64,000 nt of DNA from Flavivirga aquatica (GCF_001747085.1 NZ_MDJD01000054.1:992001-1056000); one strand, 5' to 3'. Positions 51,828 to 61,918 are shown, counted from the first letter of the stretch. A program made the numbers and translations. The notes: a model not told the origin generated them from the letters alone.

Positions 51828-52994
51828 CTAAACTGAATTCTTTTGGAACGCTTTGTACCATCTATCCGGTACCTTATTATTACAAGCGTCTAAATAATCT
51901 TGATGCATGCAAGGTAATAACGTATGTCTTTTCAATTTATTATTGACTTCTGCTAAAAAAGGTATTTCAATCCACCATCGCCCAGTTTTAGTACTCTTAT
52001 AAAACACCAATTCCTGAGACTCAACTAATGTTATAAACTTTTGATAGCTTCTTTCATCAGAAAAATCATCGTCTTTAATTCTAAAATTGACTCCTTCTAT
52101 AAAATACCATAGTATTTGAGAAATTAACATAGAAGTAATTTCATCATCTTTTGATGACTTATATTCATAAATACCAAAAGAACTTACTTTGTTACTAATA
52201 CCTGCATAACGCGCAATAGCACAAATTTCTTTTCCATCCAAACCATTTGGAGAGTACTTCTGTCTTAAACTAACTTCAGCTCCTTTTACAGAAGTTAAAT
52301 CTACACTAACAATATTAGCATCTCTTAATGCTGGCTCCACTATTGATATATCGTTAGAGACATGCCCTAACCTATAAGATTCAAAATAAAGTCCATCCAT
52401 TAAATCTTTTTCTTCTTGCGAATTAAAATAGGTTTGATACCCTATAGTTGCATAATTAAAAAGATTATATGGTTCTTCTATAATTATTTTTCCAACAAAA
52501 CTATTATTCTTAATTGGTTTTGTAGAATCTCCTAAATCAAACTTAGCATCTATATTTACTATATTCACCATAGGAATTAAATCATCATAAGCTCTATAAT
52601 TAGCATATGTAAGATCCTGAGTTCCTCCCAATATTACAGGGATGATATTCTTTTTAATTAGAATACGAACTGTTTCCTTTAAAGCAAAATAAGTATCCTC
52701 AACTCTTTCTCCTTTATTGATATCCCCTAAATCTGCTATGGTAGTATTCCATATTCCTGGAAAAAGACCGTAAAAAGATTTACGTATTTCATCTAAACCA
52801 AACTCTTCTCCTATATAATCAACATCATTCCTATTTTCTAAAACACCAAAAATAGCAATAGTAACATTTTCTAAATCTGGAACACCATTTTGTATAGAAT
52901 GAATTTTAATCTTTCTTCCTAATGCTTGAGGCGAAAGTAACTCATTATGCGCCATCACTAAATCTGAAACAGGAGAAAGGAAATTAAGATCCAT
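51828..52994 (-). CDS. Arginase/formimidoylglutamase-fold protein lacking canonical metal ligands
   Basis: 388 residues with the ureohydrolase outline, usually annotated as formimidoylglutamase in flavobacteria. The metal-binding positions are altered: the GGxH block is GGTQD (123-127), the DAHxD block is NIDAKFD (147-153; Lys replaces His) and the SxDxD block is VSVDLTSVKGAE. The manganese centre is therefore probably absent, and hydrolase activity doubtful. A structural or regulatory role is possible. It lies between topA and gldK, 83 nt after topA. Confidence 0.75.
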   Translation of the reverse strand: MDLNFLSPVSDLVMAHNELLSPQALGRKIKIHSIQNGVPDLENVTIAIFGVLENRNDVDYIGEEFGLDEIRKSFYGLFPGIWNTTIADLGDINKGERVEDTYFALKETVRILIKKNIIPVILGGTQDLTYANYRAYDDLIPMVNIVNIDAKFDLGDSTKPIKNNSFVGKIIIEEPYNLFNYATIGYQTYFNSQEEKDLMDGLYFESYRLGHVSNDISIVEPALRDANIVSVDLTSVKGAEVSLRQKYSPNGLDGKEICAIARYAGISNKVSSFGIYEYKSSKDDEITSMLISQILWYFIEGVNFRIKDDDFSDERSYQKFITLVESQELVFYKSTKTGRWWIEIPFLAEVNNKLKRHTLLPCMHQDYLDACNNKVPDRWYKAFQKNSV

Positions 52995-53077
52995 AAAGTA
53001 ATTCGTATTGTTATTTTATTATTTAAGCAAAAACTCACTTTGTAGCTCTACATTCAATTACAGAACTACCATTTATA

Positions 53078-55600
53078 CTATTTCTTTTTTGCTGCTGTTT
53101 TTTTAGCAGGAGCCTTTTTCTTAGCTGGGGCTTTTTTCTTAACAGCCTTTTTCTTTGGCGTATTAGCCTCTATAATTCCTTTAGCTTCTTCCAAAGTCAT
53201 TTCTGAAACATCTACAGTTTTAGGTAATTCAACTTTTACTTTACCTTTTAAAACATTATGTCTACCCCAACGTGCTTTTTCAACACGAATTCCTTCTTCT
53301 TCCCAATTATGAATAACCTTATCTATCTCTTTTTGAATTTTAGTTTCAATTAATTCAATAACATCTTGATCTGATAGGTTATCCCAATCGTATTTTTTAT
53401 TTACATTTATAAACATATTGTTCCATTTTATAAATGGTCCAAAACGCCCTTTACCTTTTTGTACTGGTAAATCTTTATACATATATATAGGAGCATCTGC
53501 TTTTTGCTTTTCTTTAATTAAAACAATAGCATCGTCCAGTTCTACACTTAATGGATCGACTCCTTTTGGAAGTGAAACATACGCTGCACCAAACTTTACA
53601 TAAGGCCCAAAACGTCCATTATTTACTACAACTTCTTCTTCTTCATATACTCCAAGATTTTTAGGTAGTTGAAACAAATCTATGGCCTCTTCATAAGTAA
53701 TAGTATTTAGCTGTTGGTCTGGACTTAAACTAGCAAACTGTGGTTTCTCCTCATCATCAACCGTTCCTATTTGCACCATTGGTCCAAACTTACCTAAACG
53801 CACACTTACTTGTTTTCCCGTTTTAGGGTCTGTTCCTAAAATACGCTCTCCAGATTCTCTTTCCGCATTTTCCTTCACATCTTCAACTACTGGGTGAAAA
53901 TCTTTATAAAATGATTTCATCACCTTGGTCCAGTCTTCATTCCCTTCTGCTATTTCATCAAAATCTGCTTCTACTTTAGCTGTGAAGTTATAATCTAAAA
54001 TAGTTTCAAAATGATTTACCAAAAAGTCTGTTACAATCATTCCTATATCTGTAGGAACTAATTTTCCTTTATCTGAACCTACTTTTTCACTTAACGTCTT
54101 ATCTTTTACTACGCCTTCTTTTAATCTAAGCTGTACATATTTGCGTTCTACACCATCAACAGCTCCTTTTTCTACATAATTTCTATTTTGTATAGTTGAA
54201 ATCGTTGGTGCGTATGTTGACGGGCGCCCAATTCCTAACTCTTCTAATTTCTTAACTAGTGATGCTTCTGTATATCTTGACGGTGGTCTTGTATAACGCT
54301 CTGTAGCTGTAATATAATTATTAAGTAACGCCTCATTTGTTCGCATTGCTGGTAACATACCTTCTTGCTCTACATCCTCATCATCAGTTCCTTCTAAATA
54401 GACTTTTAAAAATCCATCAAAAGTTATAACCTCTCCGTTAGCCGTAAAGGTTTCGTTATGTGTTGACGCTTTTATTTTTACATTGGTACGCTCCAACTCT
54501 GCTTCACTCATTTGCGATGATATGGCACGTTTCCAAATTAAATCATATAAGCGTGCTTGATCTCTATCTATATCTACTGAATGTCTGGAAAAATCTGTTG
54601 GACGAATAGCCTCATGCGCTTCTTGTGCTCCTTTGGCTTTCCCTTTATAGTTTCTAGGTTTACTATATTGTGAACCATAAGCATTTTCTATTTCTGCCTG
54701 TGCTCCTTGCCTAGCTTCATCAGATAAATTTACACTATCTGTTCTCATATAAGTAATCAAACCTGCTTCATAAAGGCGTTGCGCCATAGTCATGGTTTTG
54801 CTTACTGAGAAATATAACTTTCTTGATGCTTCTTGTTGTAGTGTAGATGTTGTAAATGGTGCTGCTGGCGATTTTTTTGCTGGTTTCTTTTGTAAATCTG
54901 AAACTTTAAAATCTGCCGTAGCATTTTGTTCTAAAAATTTTTGTGCTTCTTCTTTAGTTGAAAAATTCTTAGGTAGTTTTGCTTTAAATGTTTGTCCTTT
55001 TTCATTTGAAAACTCTGCATCAACCCTATAAGATCCCACAGGACTAAACCCTTGAATATCTCTTTCTTTTTCTACAATTAAACGCACGGAAACAGATTGT
55101 ACTCTTCCTGCAGAAAGACCACCTTTCACTTTTCTCCAAAGTACTGGTGACAACTCGTACCCTACAATTCTATCTAATACACGACGTGCTTGTTGTGCAT
55201 CTACTAAATCATAATCGATACCTCTTGGATTCTCTATAGCTTTTTTAATAGCAGCTTTAGTGATTTCGTGAAAAACAATACGCTTCGTTCTATCTTTATC
55301 TAGTTTTAGTGCTTCTGCTAAGTGCCATGCAATAGCTTCTCCTTCTCGATCCTCATCACTTGCTAACCAAACCATTTCCGCTTTTTTAGCTAAATCCTTC
55401 AGTTTTTTTACTACTGCTTTTTTATCTTTAGAAACTTCATATTTTGGTTTAAAATCACCTTCAACATCAACCCCTAATTCTTTGGAAGGTAAATCGGAAA
55501 TATGTCCGAAACTAGATTCAACTTTAAAATCTTTTCCTAGAAATTTTTCAATGGTTTTTGCCTTTGCAGGGGACTCTACTATCACTAAATTCTTCGCCAT
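53078..55600 (-). CDS. topA: DNA topoisomerase I
   Basis: 840 residues, type IA topoisomerase relaxing negative supercoils. The Toprim domain is at the start (LVIVESPAKAKTIEKFLG; ASDEDREGEAIAWHL), and the active-site tyrosine is in GLITYMRTDS. Instead of the zinc fingers of E. coli, the C-terminus has repeated TopoI-C modules (VRLGKFGPMVQIG; NGRFGPYVKFG; KGRFGPFIKWN) and a Lys-Ala-rich tail (KKKAPAKKKAPAKKTAAKKK). Start ATG at 55600. Essential housekeeping gene. Confidence 0.97.
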   Translation of the reverse strand: MAKNLVIVESPAKAKTIEKFLGKDFKVESSFGHISDLPSKELGVDVEGDFKPKYEVSKDKKAVVKKLKDLAKKAEMVWLASDEDREGEAIAWHLAEALKLDKDRTKRIVFHEITKAAIKKAIENPRGIDYDLVDAQQARRVLDRIVGYELSPVLWRKVKGGLSAGRVQSVSVRLIVEKERDIQGFSPVGSYRVDAEFSNEKGQTFKAKLPKNFSTKEEAQKFLEQNATADFKVSDLQKKPAKKSPAAPFTTSTLQQEASRKLYFSVSKTMTMAQRLYEAGLITYMRTDSVNLSDEARQGAQAEIENAYGSQYSKPRNYKGKAKGAQEAHEAIRPTDFSRHSVDIDRDQARLYDLIWKRAISSQMSEAELERTNVKIKASTHNETFTANGEVITFDGFLKVYLEGTDDEDVEQEGMLPAMRTNEALLNNYITATERYTRPPSRYTEASLVKKLEELGIGRPSTYAPTISTIQNRNYVEKGAVDGVERKYVQLRLKEGVVKDKTLSEKVGSDKGKLVPTDIGMIVTDFLVNHFETILDYNFTAKVEADFDEIAEGNEDWTKVMKSFYKDFHPVVEDVKENAERESGERILGTDPKTGKQVSVRLGKFGPMVQIGTVDDEEKPQFASLSPDQQLNTITYEEAIDLFQLPKNLGVYEEEEVVVNNGRFGPYVKFGAAYVSLPKGVDPLSVELDDAIVLIKEKQKADAPIYMYKDLPVQKGKGRFGPFIKWNNMFINVNKKYDWDNLSDQDVIELIETKIQKEIDKVIHNWEEEGIRVEKARWGRHNVLKGKVKVELPKTVDVSEMTLEEAKGIIEANTPKKKAVKKKAPAKKKAPAKKTAAKKK

Positions 55601-55689
55601 ACTTCAATTTTTAAGTCTACAAATGTATATGAAAAAAAGTTTATCTACCGCATTTTCCAGATTATCTGTTTATTTTTTAAATAAAAAGA

Positions 55690-55717
55690 ACTGTTTTTAA
55701 TACACTAAAAAAACAGT
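55690..55717 (-). terminator. Terminator after the 257-aa membrane protein gene
   Basis: ACTGTTTTT pairs with AAAAACAGT, followed on the minus strand by TTCTTTTTATTT, about 22 nt past the stop. Confidence 0.6.
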
Positions 55718-55738
55718 CTAAGCTATTAAAATTTCAAA

Positions 55739-56512
55739 TTAATAATCTGAATTATCTCTAATTCCAATTTTCTCTATTTCACTATTATTATTAAAACCAA
55801 CAACTTGTTTATATATAAAAAACACAGGTAAATAAACTATTGATATGGTAAACAAAAGCCCTATCCCACAGGCTACTATACCAAGCATTCCTAAAAGCCC
55901 AGCAACAAACATAGTTCCGAAAGTAATAAACCACTTTTTGTTACCTAATTTGAAACTTGCTTTAACTATTTCTACTTCACTTAAATCTGGGTTACTAGAA
56001 AAAATTATTGCAAAATAAGCTAATGGAATATACACATAAATATATGGAATAAACAACATAAGTTGAGCAATTGCTGCTATTCCTGAATAAATAATGCCTA
56101 ACATTAATATTTTAGAAAAATATATTTTTTTAAAAAAATATAAGTAATCATCGGTCGCATTTTCTCCTAAATCCACACTTTTACATATCCTATAAAAAGC
56201 AGCAACAAAAGCTAAGTTTACAGTACTTATAAGAATAGTTTGAGGTATACTATACAATATGTTCGTGTAATAAAAACTGGTATAGGTGTCTAAATTAAAA
56301 CCATCGTTAAACATATAATTTGCTTTAGAAGAAAGTCCTATTAACTCAAACAAAAAAGCTATTCCAATAGCAGATACCATAACAAATAGAATAACTAAAA
56401 ACCCTTTTAGCCAAACCTTTTTATACATCTCTAGAACACTATCAAATATATTTCCAAAATCTAATTGCTTTGCTCGTTCTATTTTATCTAATAAGTTAAG
56501 AAATGTATTCAT
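55739..56512 (-). CDS. Hypothetical multi-pass membrane protein
   Basis: 257 residues with about six hydrophobic segments after a short cytosolic lead (DKIERAKQLDFGNIFDSVLEMYKKVWLKGFLVI). The opening, in which a 'FGNIFDSVLEMYKKVW'-like helix precedes the membrane part, is common in flavobacterial proteins similar to the membrane domains of the DUF975/GPDP type. No catalytic residues. Role unknown. A terminator follows its 3' end. Confidence 0.7.
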   Translation of the reverse strand: MNTFLNLLDKIERAKQLDFGNIFDSVLEMYKKVWLKGFLVILFVMVSAIGIAFLFELIGLSSKANYMFNDGFNLDTYTSFYYTNILYSIPQTILISTVNLAFVAAFYRICKSVDLGENATDDYLYFFKKIYFSKILMLGIIYSGIAAIAQLMLFIPYIYVYIPLAYFAIIFSSNPDLSEVEIVKASFKLGNKKWFITFGTMFVAGLLGMLGIVACGIGLLFTISIVYLPVFFIYKQVVGFNNNSEIEKIGIRDNSDY

Positions 56513-56605
56513 TCGTTACTACGTGTTTTCTGATTAATAATTTAGCCTCAAATATAAGTTCATTTTAATTAAAATTAAAACATAATTAAACAACACTATT
56601 TTTCA

Positions 56606-57520
56606 TTAGAAATTACGACTAAACACCAATGTACCATACGAATGACTTGTAGATGTTGGAGTCTCTTTAGTATTAAAATTATAAATAAATTTAATGATTG
56701 TACGTTTAGCTTTTAACACACCTCCTATTTTAAGTTTAAAAAGGTGTGGAGACATTGTAGTAGTAAACAACACATCATTATAATCTAGACTTCCTTGAAT
56801 TAAAGTATTATGAGCAACATATTTATAACCTAAATAAATAAAACCAAAAAGCTCATTTTTAAGAGTTTTATCAATAGTTTCAATTCTTGAAGAATTTCTT
56901 AAATCATTAAATTTCCCAAAATAATAACCTAATCCATTTTCTATAAAAACATCTTTTGTTCCTAATGAAGGCTCTAACACATAATGCAAAGCATGATGTT
57001 TACTAATAAGCTTACTAATTATATATCTAGCTTTTAAGTTTACTAAAAATTTAAATTCAATTTCTTGAACCCAAGTTGGATTATCATTTCCAAAAATCTC
57101 ATGTGCTTTAGTTTGTATTTTCCCCGCTAAAGATTCCTCTCCAGTAATTCCCATTTCTAAAGCTAACAACAAAGCATTAGCACCTTTTATCTTGCCTATT
57201 TCTGTTTTTAGAAAAAACCAACCCGCATAAGGTCTATCAAAATCAATAGGATTAATCGATGCTAAATTTGTTGGCGTATAAGTTTCATTGCCCAAAGCCA
57301 CATTTAACTGCAAAACATTATTACCTTCTTTTTTAAATATAAAATTGTTTCGTAAAATTTTTCTATAAGTTAAAAACAAACCACTAGTATAGTATTTATC
57401 AACCATAACCAGTTTGTCATTTTCGATTTTAACTTCAATTTCCTGATTATTTTTTTGAGAAAACATATCAGTATAAGCACATATTAAAAACAAAAAAATG
57501 GTTAGTTTTCGCAAAATCAA
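56606..57520 (-). CDS. LpxR-like (DUF2219) outer-membrane lipid A deacylase
   Basis: 304 residues. Signal peptide (MILRKLTIFLFLICAYTDMFS), then the LpxR-family beta-barrel motifs: NDKLVMVDKYYTSGL, FDRPYAGWFF and GITGEESLAGKIQTKAHEIF. LpxR removes the 3'-acyloxyacyl group from lipid A; the Asn, Asp and Thr/Ser of the first motif and the His of KAHEIF match the catalytic positions in position and type. The final residue is aromatic (F), as in outer-membrane barrels. Substrate in this species unknown. Confidence 0.75.
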   Translation of the reverse strand: MILRKLTIFLFLICAYTDMFSQKNNQEIEVKIENDKLVMVDKYYTSGLFLTYRKILRNNFIFKKEGNNVLQLNVALGNETYTPTNLASINPIDFDRPYAGWFFLKTEIGKIKGANALLLALEMGITGEESLAGKIQTKAHEIFGNDNPTWVQEIEFKFLVNLKARYIISKLISKHHALHYVLEPSLGTKDVFIENGLGYYFGKFNDLRNSSRIETIDKTLKNELFGFIYLGYKYVAHNTLIQGSLDYNDVLFTTTMSPHLFKLKIGGVLKAKRTIIKFIYNFNTKETPTSTSHSYGTLVFSRNF

Positions 57521-57586
57521 TTAGCTTATTAGTTCATATTAGCAAGTAAGTAATAAAAAGTACTTTATATTTTATAAAAAAACAAA

Positions 57587-57639
57587 CTTAACATTTAGTG
57601 CTGGTAATTTGTATTAAATTACCAGCACTAAATGTTAAG
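57587..57639 (-). terminator. Long hairpin terminator of the LVIVD lipoprotein gene
   Basis: A perfect 24-bp stem (57587-57610 with 57616-57639) and a GTATT loop, followed on the minus strand by TTTGTTTTTTTATA. It lies 139 nt past the stop of the gene at 57778. The unusually long stem is notable. Confidence 0.75.
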
Positions 57640-57777
57640 CACGCATGTTTCTAAACAAAAGTTACTCAAAATAATGCAACCTTTAATTTATTTTGTCGTT
57701 ACAAAAGTTAATACATAACTTTCTAACACATTTTAACATAAGAAACTCCTATTCAAACAATGCTTTAATTAAAAATA

Positions 57778-59016
57778 TCATAGCTTGTAAGAACTAATTG
57801 GTTTAACTTCATTTGCAACATATTCATATTGATAGAGAATGTTATCACCTATCATTAATAATGTATTTTCTAAGGGAATTACATCTTTAGAATTAACATT
57901 TTTAAATGATTTTATTAAACTAATATCTAACGGATCCTCTTTATTAAATAGTTTTAATCCAGATGTACCATCACATACAAATAAAGTATTCCCTTTAACA
58001 CCTAATCCATAAGGATTATCTAACTCATAACGTTTTTTCAAAATCGGATTTGATTTATCTCTTATATCAATAACCTCCAAGATACTTTCTAATTGTCCAC
58101 AAGCATTACCTCCTCTTAATGTTAAATACGCATAATCCCCATCAACAACTACAGGATCACAACCTTCCCAATGCGCAAATTCTGAAACAAATTCTGGCAA
58201 TGACGGATTAACTAAATTATAAATATACATACCGTTAGTACTTCCTAAATACAAATAATTATCCGCTTGAAACATCGTTTCTATATTCCACCCTGCATAT
58301 TGAGTGTTCGCTAATACTGGCTCTTTTAAGTTTTGAATGTTAAAAATGGACATTTGATAACTTCCTACAGTATATAAATAATTATCAACTATTTGAAAAC
58401 GCGCTAAAGAACCGCCAACCCCTGTTATTGATTCATTAGAATTTGATGAAACATTATCAACAGCAAAAATATCAACGAATCTTTCATCTATTTTTTTTCG
58501 TCTTTCTGTAACTACTGTCCATCCTACAATAATTTCTTCCTCAAAATCCACTTTATTATAATCAATAGCTTCTGCTTCGACAGGAATATTATAATTATAA
58601 ACTGTAAACACGTCTTCCAATCGTTCCACTAAAGACACTGTGCTAATATCTGAAATATCAAAAACTAATAAATCTGTTGCGCTATCGACATATAAGAAAT
58701 CATCTTTCACAGAAACATCTTCATTACCCAGAATTTCAATATATTTAATAGCTTTTGGCAATCTCGGGTTTGAATTATCTATAATGTGAACACCTTTATT
58801 TATATCGCTCACAAAAATATAATCTTTGTAAACATATATCTTACCAGCTTTTTCTATGTTTCTAGGCTCTTTAATATTAACAGAACTCCTAAAAGCATCT
58901 TTACTCATTATTTGTGGGGTTGCTACTTGAACCCATTCATAATCGGCATTATCATTATTATCACAGGACACAGTAAATATTAAAACTAAGAACAAGAAAA
59001 GGTATTTAAATTTCAT
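57778..59016 (-). CDS. LVIVD-repeat lipoprotein
   Basis: 412 residues. The lipobox ends the signal at FTVSC (Cys18). The body holds LVIVD-type beta-propeller repeats: VHIIDNSNPRLPKAIKYI, LLVFDISDISTVSLVERL, MSIFNIQNLKEPVL, MYIYNLVNPSLPEFV, LEVIDIRDKSNPILKK. These form a blade-type surface domain, often exported to the outer membrane in Bacteroidota. The ligand is unknown. It is divergent from miaB across about 160 bp. Confidence 0.8.
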   Translation of the reverse strand: MKFKYLFLFLVLIFTVSCDNNDNADYEWVQVATPQIMSKDAFRSSVNIKEPRNIEKAGKIYVYKDYIFVSDINKGVHIIDNSNPRLPKAIKYIEILGNEDVSVKDDFLYVDSATDLLVFDISDISTVSLVERLEDVFTVYNYNIPVEAEAIDYNKVDFEEEIIVGWTVVTERRKKIDERFVDIFAVDNVSSNSNESITGVGGSLARFQIVDNYLYTVGSYQMSIFNIQNLKEPVLANTQYAGWNIETMFQADNYLYLGSTNGMYIYNLVNPSLPEFVSEFAHWEGCDPVVVDGDYAYLTLRGGNACGQLESILEVIDIRDKSNPILKKRYELDNPYGLGVKGNTLFVCDGTSGLKLFNKEDPLDISLIKSFKNVNSKDVIPLENTLLMIGDNILYQYEYVANEVKPISSYKL

Positions 59017-59180
59017 AACATTGATTGTTTTTATTCAAGATGAAGAAATAAAAGAAAGGTTGCGTAAACTAGAATAAACATTTAAAAAAATAGATATAAA
59101 TTTAAACTGCCACTTTGTCACTTAATACAAATAAATTGTATCTTTGCACACTTATTGACTGCTATCGGTTTCAGTATACT

Positions 59181-60638
59181 ATGGAAAAAATTATAGACGA
59201 AAATAAACAAGGTGAATCCTTGGTTTTAGAGCAAAAAAAAGACAATAAACGCAAACTTTTTATTGAAAGTTATGGATGTGCTATGAATTTTAGCGACAGT
59301 GAAATTGTTGCTTCCATTATGGCAAATCAAGGTTTTAACACGACTCAAAACTTAGAAGATGCTGATTTAGTTCTAGTTAACACCTGCTCCATTCGTGATA
59401 AAGCAGAGCAAACAATACGTAAACGTTTAGAAAAATATAATGCTGTAAAGCGAGACCATAATCCTAAAATGAAAGTTGGGGTTTTGGGTTGTATGGCCGA
59501 GCGTTTAAAAACTAAATTTCTTGAAGAAGAAAAAATTGTTGATTTGGTTGTTGGACCAGATGCTTATAAAGATTTACCTAATCTTTTAGCTGAAGTTGAT
59601 GAAGGCAGAGATGCTATTAATGTGATTCTCTCCAAAGAAGAAACTTATGGAGACATTTCCCCTGTTCGTTTAAACACCAATGGTGTTAATGCTTTTGTAT
59701 CTATTACGCGTGGTTGTGACAATATGTGTACCTTCTGTGTTGTTCCTTTTACAAGAGGTCGTGAACGCAGTAGAGACCCTCAAAGTATTCTTGAAGAAGT
59801 TAATGATTTATGGCAAAGAGGCTATAAAGAAATTACTTTACTAGGGCAAAATGTAGATAGCTACCTTTGGTATGGTGGCGGTCTTAAAAAAGATTTTGAA
59901 AAAGCTAATGATATGCAAAAAGCGACTTCTATAGATTTTTCTAAATTATTGGATCTTTGTGCAAAAGCTCAACCTAAAATGCGTATTCGCTTTTCAACAT
60001 CTAACCCACAAGATTTAACTTTAGATGTTATAAAAACAATGGCAAAGCATCAAAATATTTGCAATCATATACATTTACCTGTACAAAGTGGAAGTAATCG
60101 TATTTTAAAAGAAATGAATCGTCTGCATACACGTGAAGAGTATATGACGTTGATAGACAATATTCGAGATATTATTCCAAATTGTGCTATTAGTCAAGAT
60201 ATGATTGTCGGGTTTCCTACAGAAACTGAAGCAGATTTCCAAGATACCTTTTCACTTATGGAATATGTAAAATATAACTTTGGATATATGTTTACTTATT
60301 CTGAACGTCCAGGCACTATGGCTGAGCGCAAAATGGATGATGATGTTCCTGAGAAAACAAAAAAACGAAGGCTTCAAGATATTGTAGACTTACAAAGGGT
60401 ACATAGTGAAATTAGAACTAAAGAACACTTAAACACTATTGTGGAAGTTTTAATTGAAAAAGAATCTAAAAAATCTAACACACAGTGGTCTGGACGTACG
60501 CAACAGAATATAGTAGCTGTATTTCCTAAAGGTGATTATAAAATTGGTGATTTTGTAAATGTAAAAATTACTGGCTGTACAAGTGCAACACTTATAGGTG
60601 AAGCTGTAGAATATTCTAAAAACAATGAAAATTTATAA
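59181..60638 (+). CDS. miaB: tRNA methylthiotransferase MiaB
   Basis: 485 residues from the ATG at 59181 (MEKIIDENKQGESLVLEQKK); an earlier ATG would add a Cys/Tyr-rich piece unlike the family. MiaB makes ms2i6A37 in tRNAs reading UNN codons. The first iron-sulfur cluster cysteines are in ESYGCAMNFSDSE, VNTCSIRDKAEQ and GVLGCMAERL; the radical-SAM cluster is RGCDNMCTFCVVPFTRG. A TRAM domain closes the C-terminus (WSGRTQQNIVAVFP...VKITGCTSATLIGEAV). It precedes a lipoprotein gene by 21 nt. Confidence 0.96.
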   Translation: MEKIIDENKQGESLVLEQKKDNKRKLFIESYGCAMNFSDSEIVASIMANQGFNTTQNLEDADLVLVNTCSIRDKAEQTIRKRLEKYNAVKRDHNPKMKVGVLGCMAERLKTKFLEEEKIVDLVVGPDAYKDLPNLLAEVDEGRDAINVILSKEETYGDISPVRLNTNGVNAFVSITRGCDNMCTFCVVPFTRGRERSRDPQSILEEVNDLWQRGYKEITLLGQNVDSYLWYGGGLKKDFEKANDMQKATSIDFSKLLDLCAKAQPKMRIRFSTSNPQDLTLDVIKTMAKHQNICNHIHLPVQSGSNRILKEMNRLHTREEYMTLIDNIRDIIPNCAISQDMIVGFPTETEADFQDTFSLMEYVKYNFGYMFTYSERPGTMAERKMDDDVPEKTKKRRLQDIVDLQRVHSEIRTKEHLNTIVEVLIEKESKKSNTQWSGRTQQNIVAVFPKGDYKIGDFVNVKITGCTSATLIGEAVEYSKNNENL

Positions 60639-60659
60639 ATTAAATTAACAATCAAAACA

Positions 60660-61556
60660 ATGAAAAACTTATTTATTCTATTAAGCCTTGGCTTCTTCTT
60701 AAATTCTTGCTCTTCAGACGATAGTAACAGTAACGATAGCAGTTCAGGAGAAGAATTAGACTTAACGCATTACATTTTAAAGTACCCTTCTGGTAACGTT
60801 ACTCAGCATAATTTTGATGGGTCTAAAGGCATTAATGCAGAAAGGAATGGTAAGGAAATTGTAAGTTTTGAATATAATACTAACAATAAAATATCAAAAT
60901 ATATCAAATATGACTCTAATGGTGACATTGAAGAATCTTATACTTTTAATTATGATAGCTCAGGAAAAATGATTTCTGTTGACGAATTTCATGACAATCC
61001 ATTCCTTATTCCTGAAAATTTCACACGTACTCTAACTTACGAAGGCAATTCAATAAAAACCACTTTCCCTAAAGACGATACAGTTAACTACAACGAAGAA
61101 TTTATTTTAAATGACGAAGGGTTAATTAAAGAATATATTAAATTGGATTTCGATAATACTTTTGAATCTAAATTGGCTTTTGAATATGATAATAATAAAA
61201 ACTGTACTACAGTTAGCGCAACTAACTTAACATTTTCTAATGAGCAATTTACATCAGTATACAAATACGTTTACGATAATAACCCAAATCCTTTATATCT
61301 ACATTTTAAAGATAATTATATAGCAAGTTTAATTATTCATACACGCTCATTATTCTTAGATATTCAATTACGTAATCTTATAAGAACGTTTGGAAAAAAT
61401 AATCATATTCAAACTATTTTTCCTGATGGTACCCCCGAAAATGGTAAATTTTCCTATGAATATAAATACAATAGTGCTAAATATCCAGAAAAAGTCACTA
61501 CTAAAAACATTGGTATAGGCGCAACAACTGTAGAGACAGAATTTTTCTATAAATAA
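60660..61556 (+). CDS. Hypothetical lipoprotein with beta-rich repeats
   Basis: 298 residues. Lipobox at FFLNSC (Cys17), followed by a serine/aspartate-rich flexible stretch (SSDDSNSNDSSSGEELD). The body is rich in Tyr, Asn and Asp with short beta repeats such as SFEYNTNNKISKYIKYDSNG, YNYDSSGKMISV and FEYDNNKN; similar patterns occur in YD/RHS-like and DUF4595-type lipoproteins. No enzyme motif. Likely outer-membrane-anchored. Confidence 0.7.
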   Translation: MKNLFILLSLGFFLNSCSSDDSNSNDSSSGEELDLTHYILKYPSGNVTQHNFDGSKGINAERNGKEIVSFEYNTNNKISKYIKYDSNGDIEESYTFNYDSSGKMISVDEFHDNPFLIPENFTRTLTYEGNSIKTTFPKDDTVNYNEEFILNDEGLIKEYIKLDFDNTFESKLAFEYDNNKNCTTVSATNLTFSNEQFTSVYKYVYDNNPNPLYLHFKDNYIASLIIHTRSLFLDIQLRNLIRTFGKNNHIQTIFPDGTPENGKFSYEYKYNSAKYPEKVTTKNIGIGATTVETEFFYK

Positions 61557-61564
61557 TAAAATTA

Positions 61565-61906
61565 ATGTCAGAATTCAACTTTAACAACAAAACATTTTCT
61601 TTAATAGAAAATTCTGAAAATGGGAAAGTAGATTCTGAAACTATATTTAAATATAAACAAGAAGGCCATTTAGTTACAGCAGATTATTACGGAGGCACTA
61701 TTAAATATGGTAAAATAATCGCGCATTTAAGTAACAATACGCTTAATATGTTATACCAATGTATAACAACAGAAAATGAATTAAAAGCCGGAAAAGCTAT
61801 TGCTCAAATAAGTTTAACTAAGGACAATAAAATGAAATTAAAACTTAATTGGGAATGGTTAGGAGAAAAACATGAAAGTGGAATTTCTGAATATATTGAG
61901 AATTAA
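61565..61906 (+). CDS. Small protein of the type annotated 'n-acetylglutamate synthase'
   Basis: 113 residues. Sequence FNNKTFSLIENSENGKVDSETIF and VTADYYGGTIKYGKIIAHL matches a small beta-rich family that is labelled n-acetylglutamate synthase in flavobacterial genomes; there is no amino-acid kinase or GNAT domain, so that label is doubtful. It is closed by GEKHESGISEYIEN. It starts 8 nt after the lipoprotein gene and 12 nt before the sigma-54-type activator gene. True function unknown. Confidence 0.6.
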   Translation: MSEFNFNNKTFSLIENSENGKVDSETIFKYKQEGHLVTADYYGGTIKYGKIIAHLSNNTLNMLYQCITTENELKAGKAIAQISLTKDNKMKLKLNWEWLGEKHESGISEYIEN

Positions 61907-61918
61907 AAATAAAAATCA

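Noticed and set aside
61565-61906. True N-acetylglutamate synthase
   Set aside because: 113 residues with no amino-acid kinase or acetyltransferase motif.
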